A stretch of 64,000 nucleotides of DNA from Chromatiaceae bacterium (GCA_024235415.1 JACKML010000005.1:1-64000); one strand, 5' to 3'; positions 1 to 6,528 are shown, counted from the stretch's first letter. The notes: generated by a model not told the origin, from the sequence alone. Numbers and translations: made by a program.

Positions 1-2
1 CT

Positions 3-578
3 GTATGGAGACGCGCATGGTCGTTCAAGGACCACGGCAAGGACTTCGATGCAGTCCAGGCGGCGGCCCGGGACATTACGCCCGGGGTGCCCTGGGTGCA
101 TCGCTCGCTGGGCAGCAACTGGCGCATGGCCGGGGTGCAGGCGGCGATCGGTCGCGTGCAGCTGCGCAAGCTCGAGGCCTGGCACGCCGCGCGCCTGCGC
201 AATGCCATGCGCTTTCATGAGCGCCTGTCGTCCTGTTCCGCGCTGCGGATCCCGATGCCGCCCGTGTCGATCCGCCATGCGTTCTACCGTTTCTACGCAT
301 TCGTCAGGCCGGAGCGCCTGCGTCCGGGCAGCACGCGCAACGACATCGTTGTCGCCCTCCATGCGCGTGGCGTGCCCTGCAACCTCGGCTCGTGCAGCGA
401 GATCTACCGCGAACAGGCCTTCAGCAATGCCGGGTTTGGTCCGGGCGAGCGTCTGCCCGTCGCACAGGCACTGGGCGAGACCGGCATCGCGCTGCTGGTG
501 CACCCGACGCTGGAGTCGCCGCATATCGACCAGATGGCGGATGCGGTGCTCGAAGTGATGTCGACGTTGATGGCCTGA
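3..578 (+). CDS. DegT/DnrJ/EryC1/StrS-type sugar aminotransferase, C-terminal part
   Basis: Open reading frame entering from the left edge and ending at a TGA at 578. It begins with the WSFKDHGK stretch that follows the PLP-binding lysine region in DegT-family enzymes, then SNWRMAGVQAAIGRVQL, the family's conserved dimer and active-site segment, and a C-terminal small domain. Family members transaminate nucleotide-linked keto-sugars for surface polysaccharides; the exact sugar cannot be told from this part. The N-terminal half, including the lysine, lies outside the window. The next sequence downstream is a decayed insertion sequence, so any operon partners on this side are lost or absent. 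Confidence 0.85.
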   Translation, partial: VWRRAWSFKDHGKDFDAVQAAARDITPGVPWVHRSLGSNWRMAGVQAAIGRVQLRKLEAWHAARLRNAMRFHERLSSCSALRIPMPPVSIRHAFYRFYAFVRPERLRPGSTRNDIVVALHARGVPCNLGSCSEIYREQAFSNAGFGPGERLPVAQALGETGIALLVHPTLESPHIDQMADAVLEVMSTLMA

Positions 579-639
579 GCCCGTCGTCAGGCGCCTTTGC
601 CACGTGCCAGGGGACCGGCGTCGTCGCAGCAACCTCGGG

Positions 640-991
640 CGGCGTGTGCCGTTGACCTACAGCGCTGCTCCGTCAAATCCATGGGGGTGACGCCAGCGGG
701 ATCAGCGGAAGACACCGGCTCAATCGGGTTCAGTTCAACGAACTCATGGTCCAGTTGCCCGCCAGTCGGGTGTTGTTCGATGCCTGCGGCACCGCGCACC
801 ACCAGGCGCGTGCGAAGCAACTGCACCGGATCGACCCCGGTCGCCTGGGTCGTCCGCAGCAATGGGGAATGCAACTTCAACGACGCATCGGGCACAACAT
901 GGCCGCCGTCGCCTTGGTCAACAAGCTGGTGCGTGTCTGTTGGGTCGTGTGGAGAACCGATACCCCTTACCCGCCATGCTACGGGGCGTGA
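640..991 (+). pseudogene. IS110-family transposase, frameshifted and internally deleted
   Basis: Conserved IS110 transposase pieces appear in two frames. AVDLQRCSV, the start of the RuvC-like domain with its first aspartate, reads in frame 3. HGGDASG, then LNRVQFNELMVQLPASRV, FDACGTAHHQAR and RIGHNMAAVALVNKLVRVCW read in frame 2, up to a stop at 991. The order matches the N-terminal domain of the family joined directly to a later segment. The middle and the C-terminal serine-containing domain are missing, so it cannot be an active recombinase. The minus-strand frame over the same bases is a shadow. Confidence 0.75.
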
Positions 992-1250
992 ACCCGTAGC
1001 AAGACTCACCGCCAGTTGCGCAGGGGCTAAGGCTTTATGACATGACAGGTCAGACCGGCACGGCATCAACCCGTTAACAAGCGCGGCCGAACGAGGTTGG
1101 TTGGAACGATTGGGACGCCGTGCGCCGAATTCATGATGGCCCGGCGGGTAATGCCTGCCACTGAAGAGGCCGGATATGCGACTGCTACTGATCTCTCGTC
1201 CGTGAAGCATGAAAATAGACATCGCTTCCTACAAGTAAGAGCAGTCCATA
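640..1250 (+). mobile_element. Decayed IS110-family element (IS1111-like layout)
   Basis: A remnant transposase frame (640-991) is followed by about 260 bp of non-coding DNA that I take as the long right end typical of the IS1111 subgroup. The right edge is placed near 1250, where the sequence changes to TATGCGCTAG. The same ten bases close the attC site at 1851-1865. The element therefore seems to sit inside an attC site of the adjoining cassette array, as described for IS1111-attC elements. In this subgroup the long right end encodes the bridge RNA, so 992-1250 may be a bridge-RNA relic. Boundaries and subgroup are inferred. Confidence 0.6.
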
Positions 1251-1267
1251 TGCGCTAGTCAGGCCCA

Positions 1268-1723
1268 TCATTCGCCTTGCCTCATAGTGAACGCCACGCT
1301 ATCCGCCACCGCAGATACGGCAACCGACTTTCCCTCTCGCTCAAACAGCAGAAGAGACTCGCTCTCGGAAACAAGCGCCCAGCCTTTACGATTTTCAGGG
1401 CGACCATAAAACTCCAGAACCGGTTTGGCGCCACCCTCGACCGAGAACACCCAAACAGGATTTTCTCCCAGGCCGGTAGCCACACCGCTGCTGGAGGCAA
1501 ACCCCGGATAAGGCGTAAACCCAATCTGCGCCAGCCGACTCTCCGCACCGGCCTGATACCACAAAGCAATGACCAGCACCGGGACTAAAACGAACATCAA
1601 GGTGACCAGCCCGGATTTGCCCCACGGACTGATTGGGTGCTCGCGCCGGACAAAGATCACGTAGTACAAGACGGCTGCCAACAACAAGCAGCCACCCAGC
1701 AATGCAATCAGCGACAGATCCAT
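1268..1723 (-). CDS. Hypothetical membrane protein, integron cassette
   Basis: 151 residues. Two hydrophobic segments (about 4-24 and 38-56) flank a short basic loop containing RREHP, followed by a soluble C-terminal domain of about 95 residues, consistent with a double-pass membrane anchor. I do not recognise a family. Base composition is less GC-rich than the flanking core genes. The gene lies between a full attC site (1743-1860), just upstream of its start, and the attC piece at about 1250 that was cut by the IS110 relic. It is the last cassette visible in the array when read on the minus strand. Confidence 0.7.
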   Translation of the reverse strand: MDLSLIALLGGCLLLAAVLYYVIFVRREHPISPWGKSGLVTLMFVLVPVLVIALWYQAGAESRLAQIGFTPYPGFASSSGVATGLGENPVWVFSVEGGAKPVLEFYGRPENRKGWALVSESESLLLFEREGKSVAVSAVADSVAFTMRQGE

Positions 1724-1742
1724 GAGTCGGGCGATTCCTTTG

Positions 1743-1860
1743 GCCTAACGACCGCGCTCAGCGGCGGTCAACTGGGAGCGCCTTTTGCGCAACAATGGAG
1801 CGCAGCGGAATGCACAAAAGGGGCTTGGAACTGGACGTCCGTTGCAGCGCATTGTTATGC
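1743..1860 (-). other. attC site 1
   Basis: On the plus strand the site runs from GCCTAAC (1743-1749) to GTTATGC (1854-1860). Read on minus it starts GCATAAC, then AATGCGCTGCAACGG, and closes CCGCTGAGCGCGGTC followed by GTTAGGC: core boxes with matching inner arms. The centre holds a long imperfect hairpin (GCGCCTTTTG paired with a CAAAAGGGGC arm). It lies directly after the stop codon of the rhodanese remnant at 1862. Confidence 0.85.
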
Positions 1861-1861
1861 G

Positions 1862-2146
1862 CTAGCAGCCACATGATACAGACCGCCCATCTTTGCCCTC
1901 AGCACCTTCAGTGGCATAACCATCACGCCTCCACCAATCGATACCACCCAACAGCTCTCTTACCGTGAATCCCAGCCGCGCCAAGTTCAGAGCACCCTTT
2001 GTTGATGCATTGCAACCAATTCCATCGCAGTACGTCACATAAACTACTGATCTGTCCAAATGTGACGTGCTTTCTCCACTCATCATGCGATGCGGAATGT
2101 TAACGGCGTGCGGAATATGCTCCCGCTCGTATGCGTCGACAGCCGC
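1862..2146 (-). pseudogene. Rhodanese-like sulfurtransferase, 5'-truncated cassette gene
   Basis: The frame reads VDAYEREHIPHAVNIPHRMM, then the active-site loop CDGIGCNASTKGA and LLGGIDWWRRDGY, all typical of the C-terminal two thirds of a single-domain rhodanese with its catalytic cysteine. The first 40-50 residues are absent: an in-frame TAA precedes residue one and the region upstream is the 3' end of higA in another frame. An internal ATG at 2086 could start a 74-residue product lacking half the fold. It looks like a recombination scar between two cassettes. The stop is two bases from attC site 1. Confidence 0.7.
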
Positions 2147-2415
2147 TTAACTCTCAGCTCTTTGCAGTGTTGCTCGGCCTGCCAAAGATCGTATTGCGTT
2201 TGCTGATTCAGCCAACTTTCGGACGAGGTATCAAACGCGATCGACAGACGCACAGCCATTTCGGGACTGATGCCCGACTTGCCGCTGATGATGCTCGAAA
2301 GCGTTTTGCGACTAACCCCAGGCGCCTCTGCCGCCTCCGTAACGGATACGCCGAGCGGCTCAAGGCATAGCTCTTTGATAACTTCACCAGGGTGAGGGGG
2401 ATTGTGCATCAGCAT
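2083..2415 (-). CDS. higA: HigA-type antitoxin (XRE helix-turn-helix)
   Basis: 110 residues starting HNPPHPGEVI, the usual HigA opening, followed by an XRE-type helix-turn-helix (about residues 20-75, including SRKTLSSIISGKSGIS) that binds its own operator and neutralises HigB. It lies downstream of the higB remnant with a short gap, the normal higBA order. The last 20 residues (after ELRVKRL) do not look like HigA and read through the head of the rhodanese relic, so the original 3' end seems to have been replaced. Whether the antitoxin still works is unclear; its toxin partner is broken. Confidence 0.75.
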   Translation of the reverse strand: MLMHNPPHPGEVIKELCLEPLGVSVTEAAEAPGVSRKTLSSIISGKSGISPEMAVRLSIAFDTSSESWLNQQTQYDLWQAEQHCKELRVKRLSTHTSGSIFRTPLTFRIA

Positions 2416-2424
2416 GGCATTGCC

Positions 2425-2682
2425 TCAGTGATAATCATCGTAATCGACAACTTCGGCGAGAACACCGTTGAACCGGAACGTGACTCGCCAGTTGCCACTG
2501 ACCCTAACCGACCAGGTTTCCTTTCGATCTCCCGTGAGCTGATGCAGATACAACCCCGGGAGATTCATATCTGCCGCTGAGGTAGACGCATTCAACCGGC
2601 CCAAAATCAGCCGAAGCCGATCCGCGTGTTTCGCTTGGATTCCAGCCTTCTTTCCCGTTTGGAATAATCGCTCGAGGCCTTT
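2425..2682 (-). pseudogene. higB: HigB (RelE-superfamily) toxin lacking its start
   Basis: The frame ending at 2425 reads KGLERLFQTGKKAG, then HADRLRLILGRLN, NLPGLYLHQLTGDRKETW and WRVTFRFNG, closing with DYDDYH. This is a nearly complete HigB ribosome-dependent mRNase. The first half dozen residues and any ATG, GTG or TTG are missing: at about 2690 the sequence switches to a plus-strand IS110 transposase tail, and an in-frame stop lies shortly beyond. The gene was evidently cut by that insertion, leaving higA without an intact toxin. Confidence 0.75.
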
Positions 2683-2693
2683 GCGAACGACTC

Positions 2694-2807
2694 CTGGGCC
2701 AGCGAAAATACAAGAAGGCCGCGCTCATTGCCTGCATGCACAAGCTGCTCGTCATGCTCAATGCCATGGTGCGGGATGACGCCGAGTGGCGCTTTCAGGA
2801 GACATGA
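2694..2807 (+). pseudogene. IS110-family transposase, C-terminal fragment
   Basis: About 37 codons read KKAALIACMHKLLVMLNAM followed by VRDDAEWRF and a stop at 2805-2807. This is the extreme C-terminus of IS110/IS1111 transposases (family pattern KxALxACMRKLLxxLNAM). Nothing else of the element remains. It abuts the truncated higB on one side and an interrupted attC on the other, so this is a second IS110 event next to an attC. Confidence 0.7.
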
Positions 2808-2809
2808 AA

Positions 2810-2841
2810 TGTTGGCAGGTCAACACAGTCGCTTGTTAGGG
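2810..2841 (-). other. Interrupted attC site
   Basis: On the minus strand CCCTAAC is followed by AAGCGAC, a normal attC opening, but the matching GTTRRRY end is missing. After about 20 bases the sequence becomes the IS110 transposase tail. It serves as the downstream boundary of the 2921-3289 cassette. Confidence 0.45.
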
Positions 2842-2920
2842 CCGCGGCCCCTTCTTGGCTTGGCGGCTGGACCTCGGCACGGCAATCACTAAACCAGCGG
2901 ACTCCGGGCAAGCCCCGACG

Positions 2921-3289
2921 CTACTCCTCAATCGAATAGATTTCGCCATCATCGCCCTGCACCTTTGCTTTCAGCACTTTGGCAATTTCCAACATCTTTC
3001 GAATCGCCGCAGCCGATGGATCCTTCGTGTACAGCTCGCCCCTGGCCGGCTCGTACCAGAGAGGGAAATCTTGCTCTTCAGCGACAACAATGAAATCGTT
3101 TCGCGAATTCAGCTCATCCGGTGAAACCTCTTCATCGCAGTCAACATACGTGACCCATTCCGCGTATGAAATTGCCTCATTGGTGGCATCCGCCCAATAG
3201 GCCTTCCGGGTGATATGGACATCGTAACCCGCATAGGCACCCATGCTTACGATCGTTAGCAAGGAAGCAAAAATTACCCGTGGATTCAT
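2921..3289 (-). CDS. Hypothetical secreted protein, integron cassette
   Basis: 122 residues from the ATG at 3289. This start is chosen because it gives a clean signal peptide (MNPRVIFASLLTIVSMGAYA, cleavage before G); a TTG five codons upstream overlaps the attC core box and is less likely. The mature part is acidic, with one cysteine (YVDCDEE) and a mixed alpha/beta look. No family recognised. The gene sits between the degenerate attC (3293-3429) and the interrupted attC, so it is a self-contained cassette, probably exported to the periplasm. Confidence 0.65.
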   Translation of the reverse strand: MNPRVIFASLLTIVSMGAYAGYDVHITRKAYWADATNEAISYAEWVTYVDCDEEVSPDELNSRNDFIVVAEEQDFPLWYEPARGELYTKDPSAAAIRKMLEIAKVLKAKVQGDDGEIYSIEE

Positions 3290-3292
3290 AGC

Positions 3293-3429
3293 CCTAAACG
3301 CCAATGTAAGCGGCGTTCAGCATGGAGCGCTTGCTCGGGCAACAATGGCGAAGCCATGCCCGAGCAGGCGCGGAGTGCTGAGCGTCCGAATGAGGAGCAA
3401 AGCGACGAATGGCTTGACCGCCTTTATGT
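3293..3429 (-). other. attC site 2, degenerate core boxes
   Basis: On the minus strand an ACATAAA box (ending at 3423) opens the site and GTTTAGG (3293-3299) closes it; both depart from RYYYAAC and GTTRRRY. The inner part still folds: GGCGGTCAAGCC opens it, and a strong hairpin is made by TGCTCGGGCA and TGCCCGAGCA. The site may be weak or dead for recombination. Confidence 0.55.
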
Positions 3430-3486
3430 TTTTCGCCTTCACTATGATTTCCGGCACCCGTTTTTTATAGCGGATACTTGAAGCCT

Positions 3487-3687
3487 TTAAGAAAGAAAAC
3501 CAGATTCCGACATTAAGGCAAGCGCAATCCCAAGCACGAGAATACCCCCAATAACAGAAAAACCTATGTGAATGCCGTAGTACCAGCAAACAACTGCGCC
3601 AGCCCCAGTGCCTATCCCGAAAGCAATCACGAAATTTACGATCGCGCCAATGCCTTCCTTTATCAGATCTTTAAGAAATTTAAGCAT
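3487..3687 (-). CDS. Small hydrophobic membrane protein, integron cassette
   Basis: 66 residues. An amphipathic N-terminus (MLKFLKDLIKEG) is followed by two transmembrane segments (about 13-34 and 40-60) rich in Gly, Ile and Val. No family recognised. It is the only gene between attC sites 2 and 3 and reads in the array direction. Small two-helix proteins are common cassette cargo, and nothing here indicates a function. Confidence 0.6.
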   Translation of the reverse strand: MLKFLKDLIKEGIGAIVNFVIAFGIGTGAGAVVCWYYGIHIGFSVIGGILVLGIALALMSESGFLS

Positions 3688-3735
3688 TAGTTGCTCAATA
3701 ATTTTTCATTGCAATAGACTGTTGTTGTTTATTAA

Positions 3736-3856
3736 ACATAACGCCAGCGATCAGCCGCGGCCAACTTGGAGCGACTTTCTCGTGCAACAATTTCGCGCAG
3801 CGAAATGCACGAGAAATCGCGGAGAGTCGGACGTCGGCTGGATTGCCTTGTTAAGG
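3736..3856 (-). other. attC site 3
   Basis: Canonical site. On the minus strand CCTTAAC (3850-3856) is followed by AAGGCAATCCAGCCG; the far end is CGGCTGATCGCTGGC followed by GTTATGT (3736-3742). The centre forms a long hairpin with arms TTTCTCGTGCA and TGCACGAGAAA. Length 121 bp. Confidence 0.85.
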
Positions 3857-3870
3857 CATTCCATCTAGAC

Positions 3871-3889
3871 TGTACGGCAATACCGTACA
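3871..3889. promoter_or_regulatory. Palindromic operator of yefM-yoeB
   Basis: TGTACGG, a CAATA spacer, then CCGTACA: a perfect 7-bp inverted repeat, 17 bp before the yefM start. YefM autorepressors bind palindromes with TGTAC-type half-sites, so this is the likely autoregulatory operator and gives the pair its own promoter, independent of the array orientation. Confidence 0.7.
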
Positions 3890-3906
3890 ACAGCGGAGAC
3901 GCGCCA

Positions 3907-4179
3907 ATGGACTCAACCACCGTGAACAAGTTTCGGGATGGCCTAAAAACCCTCGTGGACCAAGTAGTTAGCCAACACATTCCCCTACGCGTAACCCGGC
4001 GCAACGGATCCGATTTCGTCGTAATGAGCGCCGAGGACTGGGAGCGTGACCAGGAAACCTTGTACGTGCTCCAGAACAATAGCCTCATGCGCCAGATCGC
4101 CGATTCCAGCGCAACCCACGCCACACGCAGCGGACACACCCCAACCAAAGAGCAACTTGATGAGATCGTTGGTATTTGA
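3907..4179 (+). CDS. yefM: YefM/Phd-family antitoxin
   Basis: 90 residues from the ATG at 3907. The N-terminal dimer and DNA-binding fold has the Phd/YefM pattern (FRDGLKTLVDQV, PLRVTRRNGSDFVVMSAEDW). The C-terminal tail, ending TKEQLDEIVGI, would wrap the toxin. A longer TTG frame reaching into attC site 3 is rejected because the operator lies inside it. The gene overlaps yoeB by 20 bp. Unlike the neighbouring cassettes it reads on plus, against the inferred array direction, which is possible because the pair carries its own promoter. Confidence 0.85.
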   Translation: MDSTTVNKFRDGLKTLVDQVVSQHIPLRVTRRNGSDFVVMSAEDWERDQETLYVLQNNSLMRQIADSSATHATRSGHTPTKEQLDEIVGI

Positions 4180-4435
4180 GGGTAAATCATGGGAGGTTTA
4201 CGAGGATCTGAGGCAACGGGATAAACGGATGCACAAAAATCTCTGCGCAATTCTCAAAGAAATGCTGCGCGGAGATCCGATGACCGGCTTGGGCAAGCCC
4301 GAGGCCCTGCGACATAACCTCACCGGCTTTTGGTCCAGACGACTCAGCCAGAAAGACCGACTCATTTATAGATTTGACGATTCCCATATCTATATCTTCG
4401 CCATTGGTGGCCACTACGACACCTTTGAGCCTTAA
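4160..4435 (+). CDS. yoeB: YoeB/Txe-family toxin (ribosome-dependent mRNase)
   Basis: 91 residues, full length for the family. Features seen: WEVYEDLRQRDKRMHKNLCA at the start of the fold, the GDPMTGLGKPEALR loop, WSRRLSQKDRLIYR with the catalytic-region arginine, and the C-terminal His-Tyr pair (GGHYDTFEP). The family cleaves mRNA on the ribosome and is held in check by YefM. The start is the ATG at 4160 inside the yefM 3' end, indicating translational coupling. The stop codon lies within the next attC core box (4430-4436). Confidence 0.88.
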   Translation: MRSLVFEGKSWEVYEDLRQRDKRMHKNLCAILKEMLRGDPMTGLGKPEALRHNLTGFWSRRLSQKDRLIYRFDDSHIYIFAIGGHYDTFEP

Positions 4436-4499
4436 CGCCTTGTTCAGCGGCCCAAAAAGGCGCGAAGTGTTTGGGGTCCGTTGGAACTACTTGTTAGAA
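4430..4499 (-). other. attC site 4
   Basis: 70-bp site between CCTTAAC (4430-4436) and GTTAGAA (4493-4499) on plus. On minus the inner arms are TAGTTCCAACGGACC and GGGCCGCTGAAC, with a short loop. The stop codons of both neighbours, yoeB from the left and brnA from the right, fall inside or at the edge of the site. Confidence 0.85.
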
Positions 4500-4720
4500 G
4501 CAATTTGCTCAAGGCGCTCAGCCAGCCATACCTTGATTACGGATTGCCGCGTAACGCCCAAACGACCCGCTTCTCGATCGAGGGATTCGACCATCCAAGC
4601 CGGAAAATCGACATTCACCCTGCGCTGCTCTTGAAGGGGCCTACGGGCTTTAGACAGATCCAGGGCATCGGTGACATCTTCACCTTTCTCGAACTTTGAA
4701 TCGAAGCTTTTAGCCTTCAT
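4487..4720 (-). CDS. brnA: BrnA-type antitoxin (ribbon-helix-helix)
   Basis: 77 residues from the ATG at 4720, chosen because GAGGTGG stands at ribosome-binding distance and the overlap with brnT is only 11 bp. The acidic N-terminus (SKFEKGEDVTDALDLSKARR) would contact the toxin; the C-terminal RHH/CopG-like part is RVNVDFPAWMVESLDREAGR followed by LGVTRQSVIKVWLAERLEQ. BrnA dimers bind the brnTA operator and neutralise BrnT. The final four codons are encoded by the attC core box. Confidence 0.82.
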   Translation of the reverse strand: MKAKSFDSKFEKGEDVTDALDLSKARRPLQEQRRVNVDFPAWMVESLDREAGRLGVTRQSVIKVWLAERLEQIASNK

Positions 4721-4973
4721 AAATCGCCACCTCTTCAACCCGCGAACGGCGTACCGAAATTATTCGGATGTTGCCATCTCGGGGCGTAATAACCGCCGAC
4801 CAATGCTTCCCTTCGATCTTGCCAATTACCAGGAAACGCTCCTCGTCGGATGTTAACGCTGGGATTTCAATGAGATAGGGGTCATTCCACAGCGCCTGGG
4901 CTTCCACGAAATCAATGCCGTGTTTGCGCCGATTGCTGTTGCTCTTTCGCGCATCAAATTCGAAGCTGCACAT
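4710..4973 (-). CDS. brnT: BrnT-type ribonuclease toxin
   Basis: 87 residues with the BrnT (DUF497) pattern: FEFDARKSNSNRRKHGIDF, EAQALWNDP, then ERFLVIGKIEGKHWSAVITPR and IRIISVRRSR, where the histidine, arginine and lysine residues expected for the RelE-like RNase fold are present. First gene of the brnTA pair. The start lies only about a dozen bases downstream of a TATAAT hexamer inside the palindrome at 4975-4991, so the mRNA may be nearly leaderless. Confidence 0.85.
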   Translation of the reverse strand: MCSFEFDARKSNSNRRKHGIDFVEAQALWNDPYLIEIPALTSDEERFLVIGKIEGKHWSAVITPRDGNIRIISVRRSRVEEVAIYEG

Positions 4974-4974
4974 A

Positions 4975-4991
4975 GGTATAGTAATTATACC
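4975..4991 (-). promoter_or_regulatory. brnTA promoter/operator palindrome
   Basis: GGTATA, GTAAT, TATACC: a perfect 6-bp inverted repeat next to the brnT start. On minus it contains TATAAT, a consensus -10 hexamer, so a BrnA dimer bound here would occlude the promoter. This is inference from position and sequence. Confidence 0.6.
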
Positions 4992-5022
4992 CTTTTTGCA
5001 CAGAGCGCAAGACCTGTTCTGC

Positions 5023-5110
5023 TTCTAACGCCCGTATTAAGGGGCGGCTCGCCGCGTAGCGGTGAGACGTCCCAGCCAACTTTGCTGGCGCCTTGAATTC
5101 CTTGTTATGC
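5023..5110 (-). other. attC site 5
   Basis: 88 bp between TTCTAAC (5023-5029) and GTTATGC (5104-5110) on plus. On minus it opens GCATAAC, AAGGAATTCAAGGCGCC and closes GGGCGTTAGAA. The 3' end of the PEP-CTERM gene runs through most of it, with its stop at 5037. Confidence 0.75.
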
Positions 5111-5699
5111 GCTTTCCGCCTAAAAGCCCAAAGATGCCTGCGGCTACTAGTGCGAATGCTGGTGGTTCAGGGACTCTGCTGACTTGGGAGTATCCCGCTC
5201 GAATTTCCGAAACACGGAGGCCAGGGTAATAAAACTGGTAGTGCGTTTCTATATCAGACTCAGGAATAATCCCCAAAAATCCGGTGTAAGTATCTGAAGA
5301 TATGCTCAAGCTTAGGGGCGCAACGCCGGTAAGGGAAAATATAGAGAATCTCGGAGCAGAGGGATTATTGATTCCAACGCTAGTTCCATCCCAACGAGTT
5401 ACGAGATGATAGAAAGACCCATTGGTTGACCGGATTAGAAAGTTTTCACTCCATCCATTCTCCCAAACTTCATAGATGCCGCCAGAAGTATGGGTTGTGC
5501 TGTTGATATAAGGGTTGGATGTATTTGCCGTGGCGTATGTGGTTCCATCTCGCAATGAGGTGAAATCGATGATCTCCGTAGGATTTTCAAAGGCCGATAA
5601 AAAGGCTGCTTCGTCAGTAACGAAAATCGCTGCTGAGGCAGTGGTGCTAATGAGAGTGAGCATCCATGGCAGAAATTTTTCGACGGAGGTTCGTTTCAT
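5037..5699 (-). CDS. PEP-CTERM-type exported protein carried on a cassette
   Basis: 220 residues: signal peptide (about 1-23, ending TTASA), an all-beta-looking middle of about 150 residues, then VPEPPAFALVAAGIFGLL followed by GGKRITRNSRR. This is a PEP-CTERM sorting signal (PEP motif, hydrophobic helix, basic end) that exosortase recognises for cleavage and surface attachment. The last 15-20 residues are encoded by the attC and are probably incidental. No middle-domain family recognised. No exosortase gene (EpsH/XrtA) is in the window, so processing depends on one elsewhere in the genome. Confidence 0.75.
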   Translation of the reverse strand: MKRTSVEKFLPWMLTLISTTASAAIFVTDEAAFLSAFENPTEIIDFTSLRDGTTYATANTSNPYINSTTHTSGGIYEVWENGWSENFLIRSTNGSFYHLVTRWDGTSVGINNPSAPRFSIFSLTGVAPLSLSISSDTYTGFLGIIPESDIETHYQFYYPGLRVSEIRAGYSQVSRVPEPPAFALVAAGIFGLLGGKRITRNSRRQQSWLGRLTATRRAAP

Positions 5700-5715
5700 C
5701 GTTTTTCCTTCTTAC

Positions 5716-5788
5716 GCATAACGCCCACAGCAGAGGCAAACATAGAGCGACAGCGGAATGTTTGTCCTGCTGGCTGTATTTGTTAGCA
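5716..5788 (-). other. attC site 6
   Basis: 73 bp between GCATAAC (5716-5722) and GTTAGCA (5782-5788) on plus. On minus it opens TGCTAAC, AAATACAGCCAGCAGG and closes CCTCTGCTGTGGGC, GTTATGC. The inner arms CAGCAGGACAAACAT and ATGTTTGCCTCTGCTG pair well. Confidence 0.85.
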
Positions 5789-5804
5789 GCTTTTTCATGC
5801 CTGT

Positions 5805-6512
5805 TTAAGTCCCAACGGCTTTCTGAACATGAAAAGTAGCTAGCTCTTTTAGTGTGAAAGTGCCATTTCCTTTCAATGTTTCTTCGAGGTCAGAGTGCTT
5901 TTTGAACCATTCGTCATCAAGTGGGTAAAACGTTTTTACATACTCGGTTCCGACCTCAATGATGGCTCTCGCTTTTCTGTTTCTATAATCGGTCAATAAA
6001 ACCTCATACAAATCTTTACTGACTCTTCCCGTTTTCTGGACGGTGATAACTCCTGCTGGCTCGAAATAAACTCGATCTCTGTCGCGGTTTCGCTTTTTCT
6101 CACCACCCTTGGCGTAGTACCAATATTCTTTTACTTTCCGCTCTTGATTGGCAATCCCGTACCTAATTGCAAGGGACTCGTTACCGTGTTTGCCAATTTT
6201 ATAAGTATAGGGTTTTGACTGCTTGTCTCCGTCTCGGTGTTGCCTATGTTCAGATTCTTTTCTTCTGCGTTCCGCTTCCTCCGCCTTTTTCTCGGCTTTC
6301 TCTTTTTCCTCTGTCTCTCTTCTCTCTTCAGCTTCTTTTTCTTTTCTCGCTTCATAGGCTGCTTTAGGCTCGCGATTAAATTCGTTATAAATGGCCGTGA
6401 TAATATTAAATGTAATAATTAGCAGCACAACAACGACTATAAACAAACCAATCCATTTTGCGACCAGTCCAATTAATCCGAGAATTAAGAAAAATAAAAA
6501 AATTCGCCACAT
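5805..6512 (-). CDS. Hypothetical membrane-anchored coiled-coil protein, cassette
   Basis: 235 residues. One or two N-terminal hydrophobic segments (about 4-40) are followed by a highly charged Glu/Lys/Arg stretch (about 55-95, EEREETEEKEKAEKKAEEAE-like) that should form a coiled coil, then a cytoplasmic C-terminal domain of about 140 residues with a basic KIGKHGNESLAIRYG start. No family recognised. The codons are strikingly AT-rich compared with the core genes, a sign of recent transfer. It is the only gene between attC sites 6 and 7. Confidence 0.65.
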   Translation of the reverse strand: MWRIFLFFLILGLIGLVAKWIGLFIVVVVLLIITFNIITAIYNEFNREPKAAYEARKEKEAEERRETEEKEKAEKKAEEAERRRKESEHRQHRDGDKQSKPYTYKIGKHGNESLAIRYGIANQERKVKEYWYYAKGGEKKRNRDRDRVYFEPAGVITVQKTGRVSKDLYEVLLTDYRNRKARAIIEVGTEYVKTFYPLDDEWFKKHSDLEETLKGNGTFTLKELATFHVQKAVGT

Positions 6513-6528
6513 TTATTCTTGTTGTTCC

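Noticed and set aside
587..1222. A 211-codon minus-strand frame
   Set aside because: The plus strand here carries clear IS110 transposase pieces; the minus frame is their shadow.
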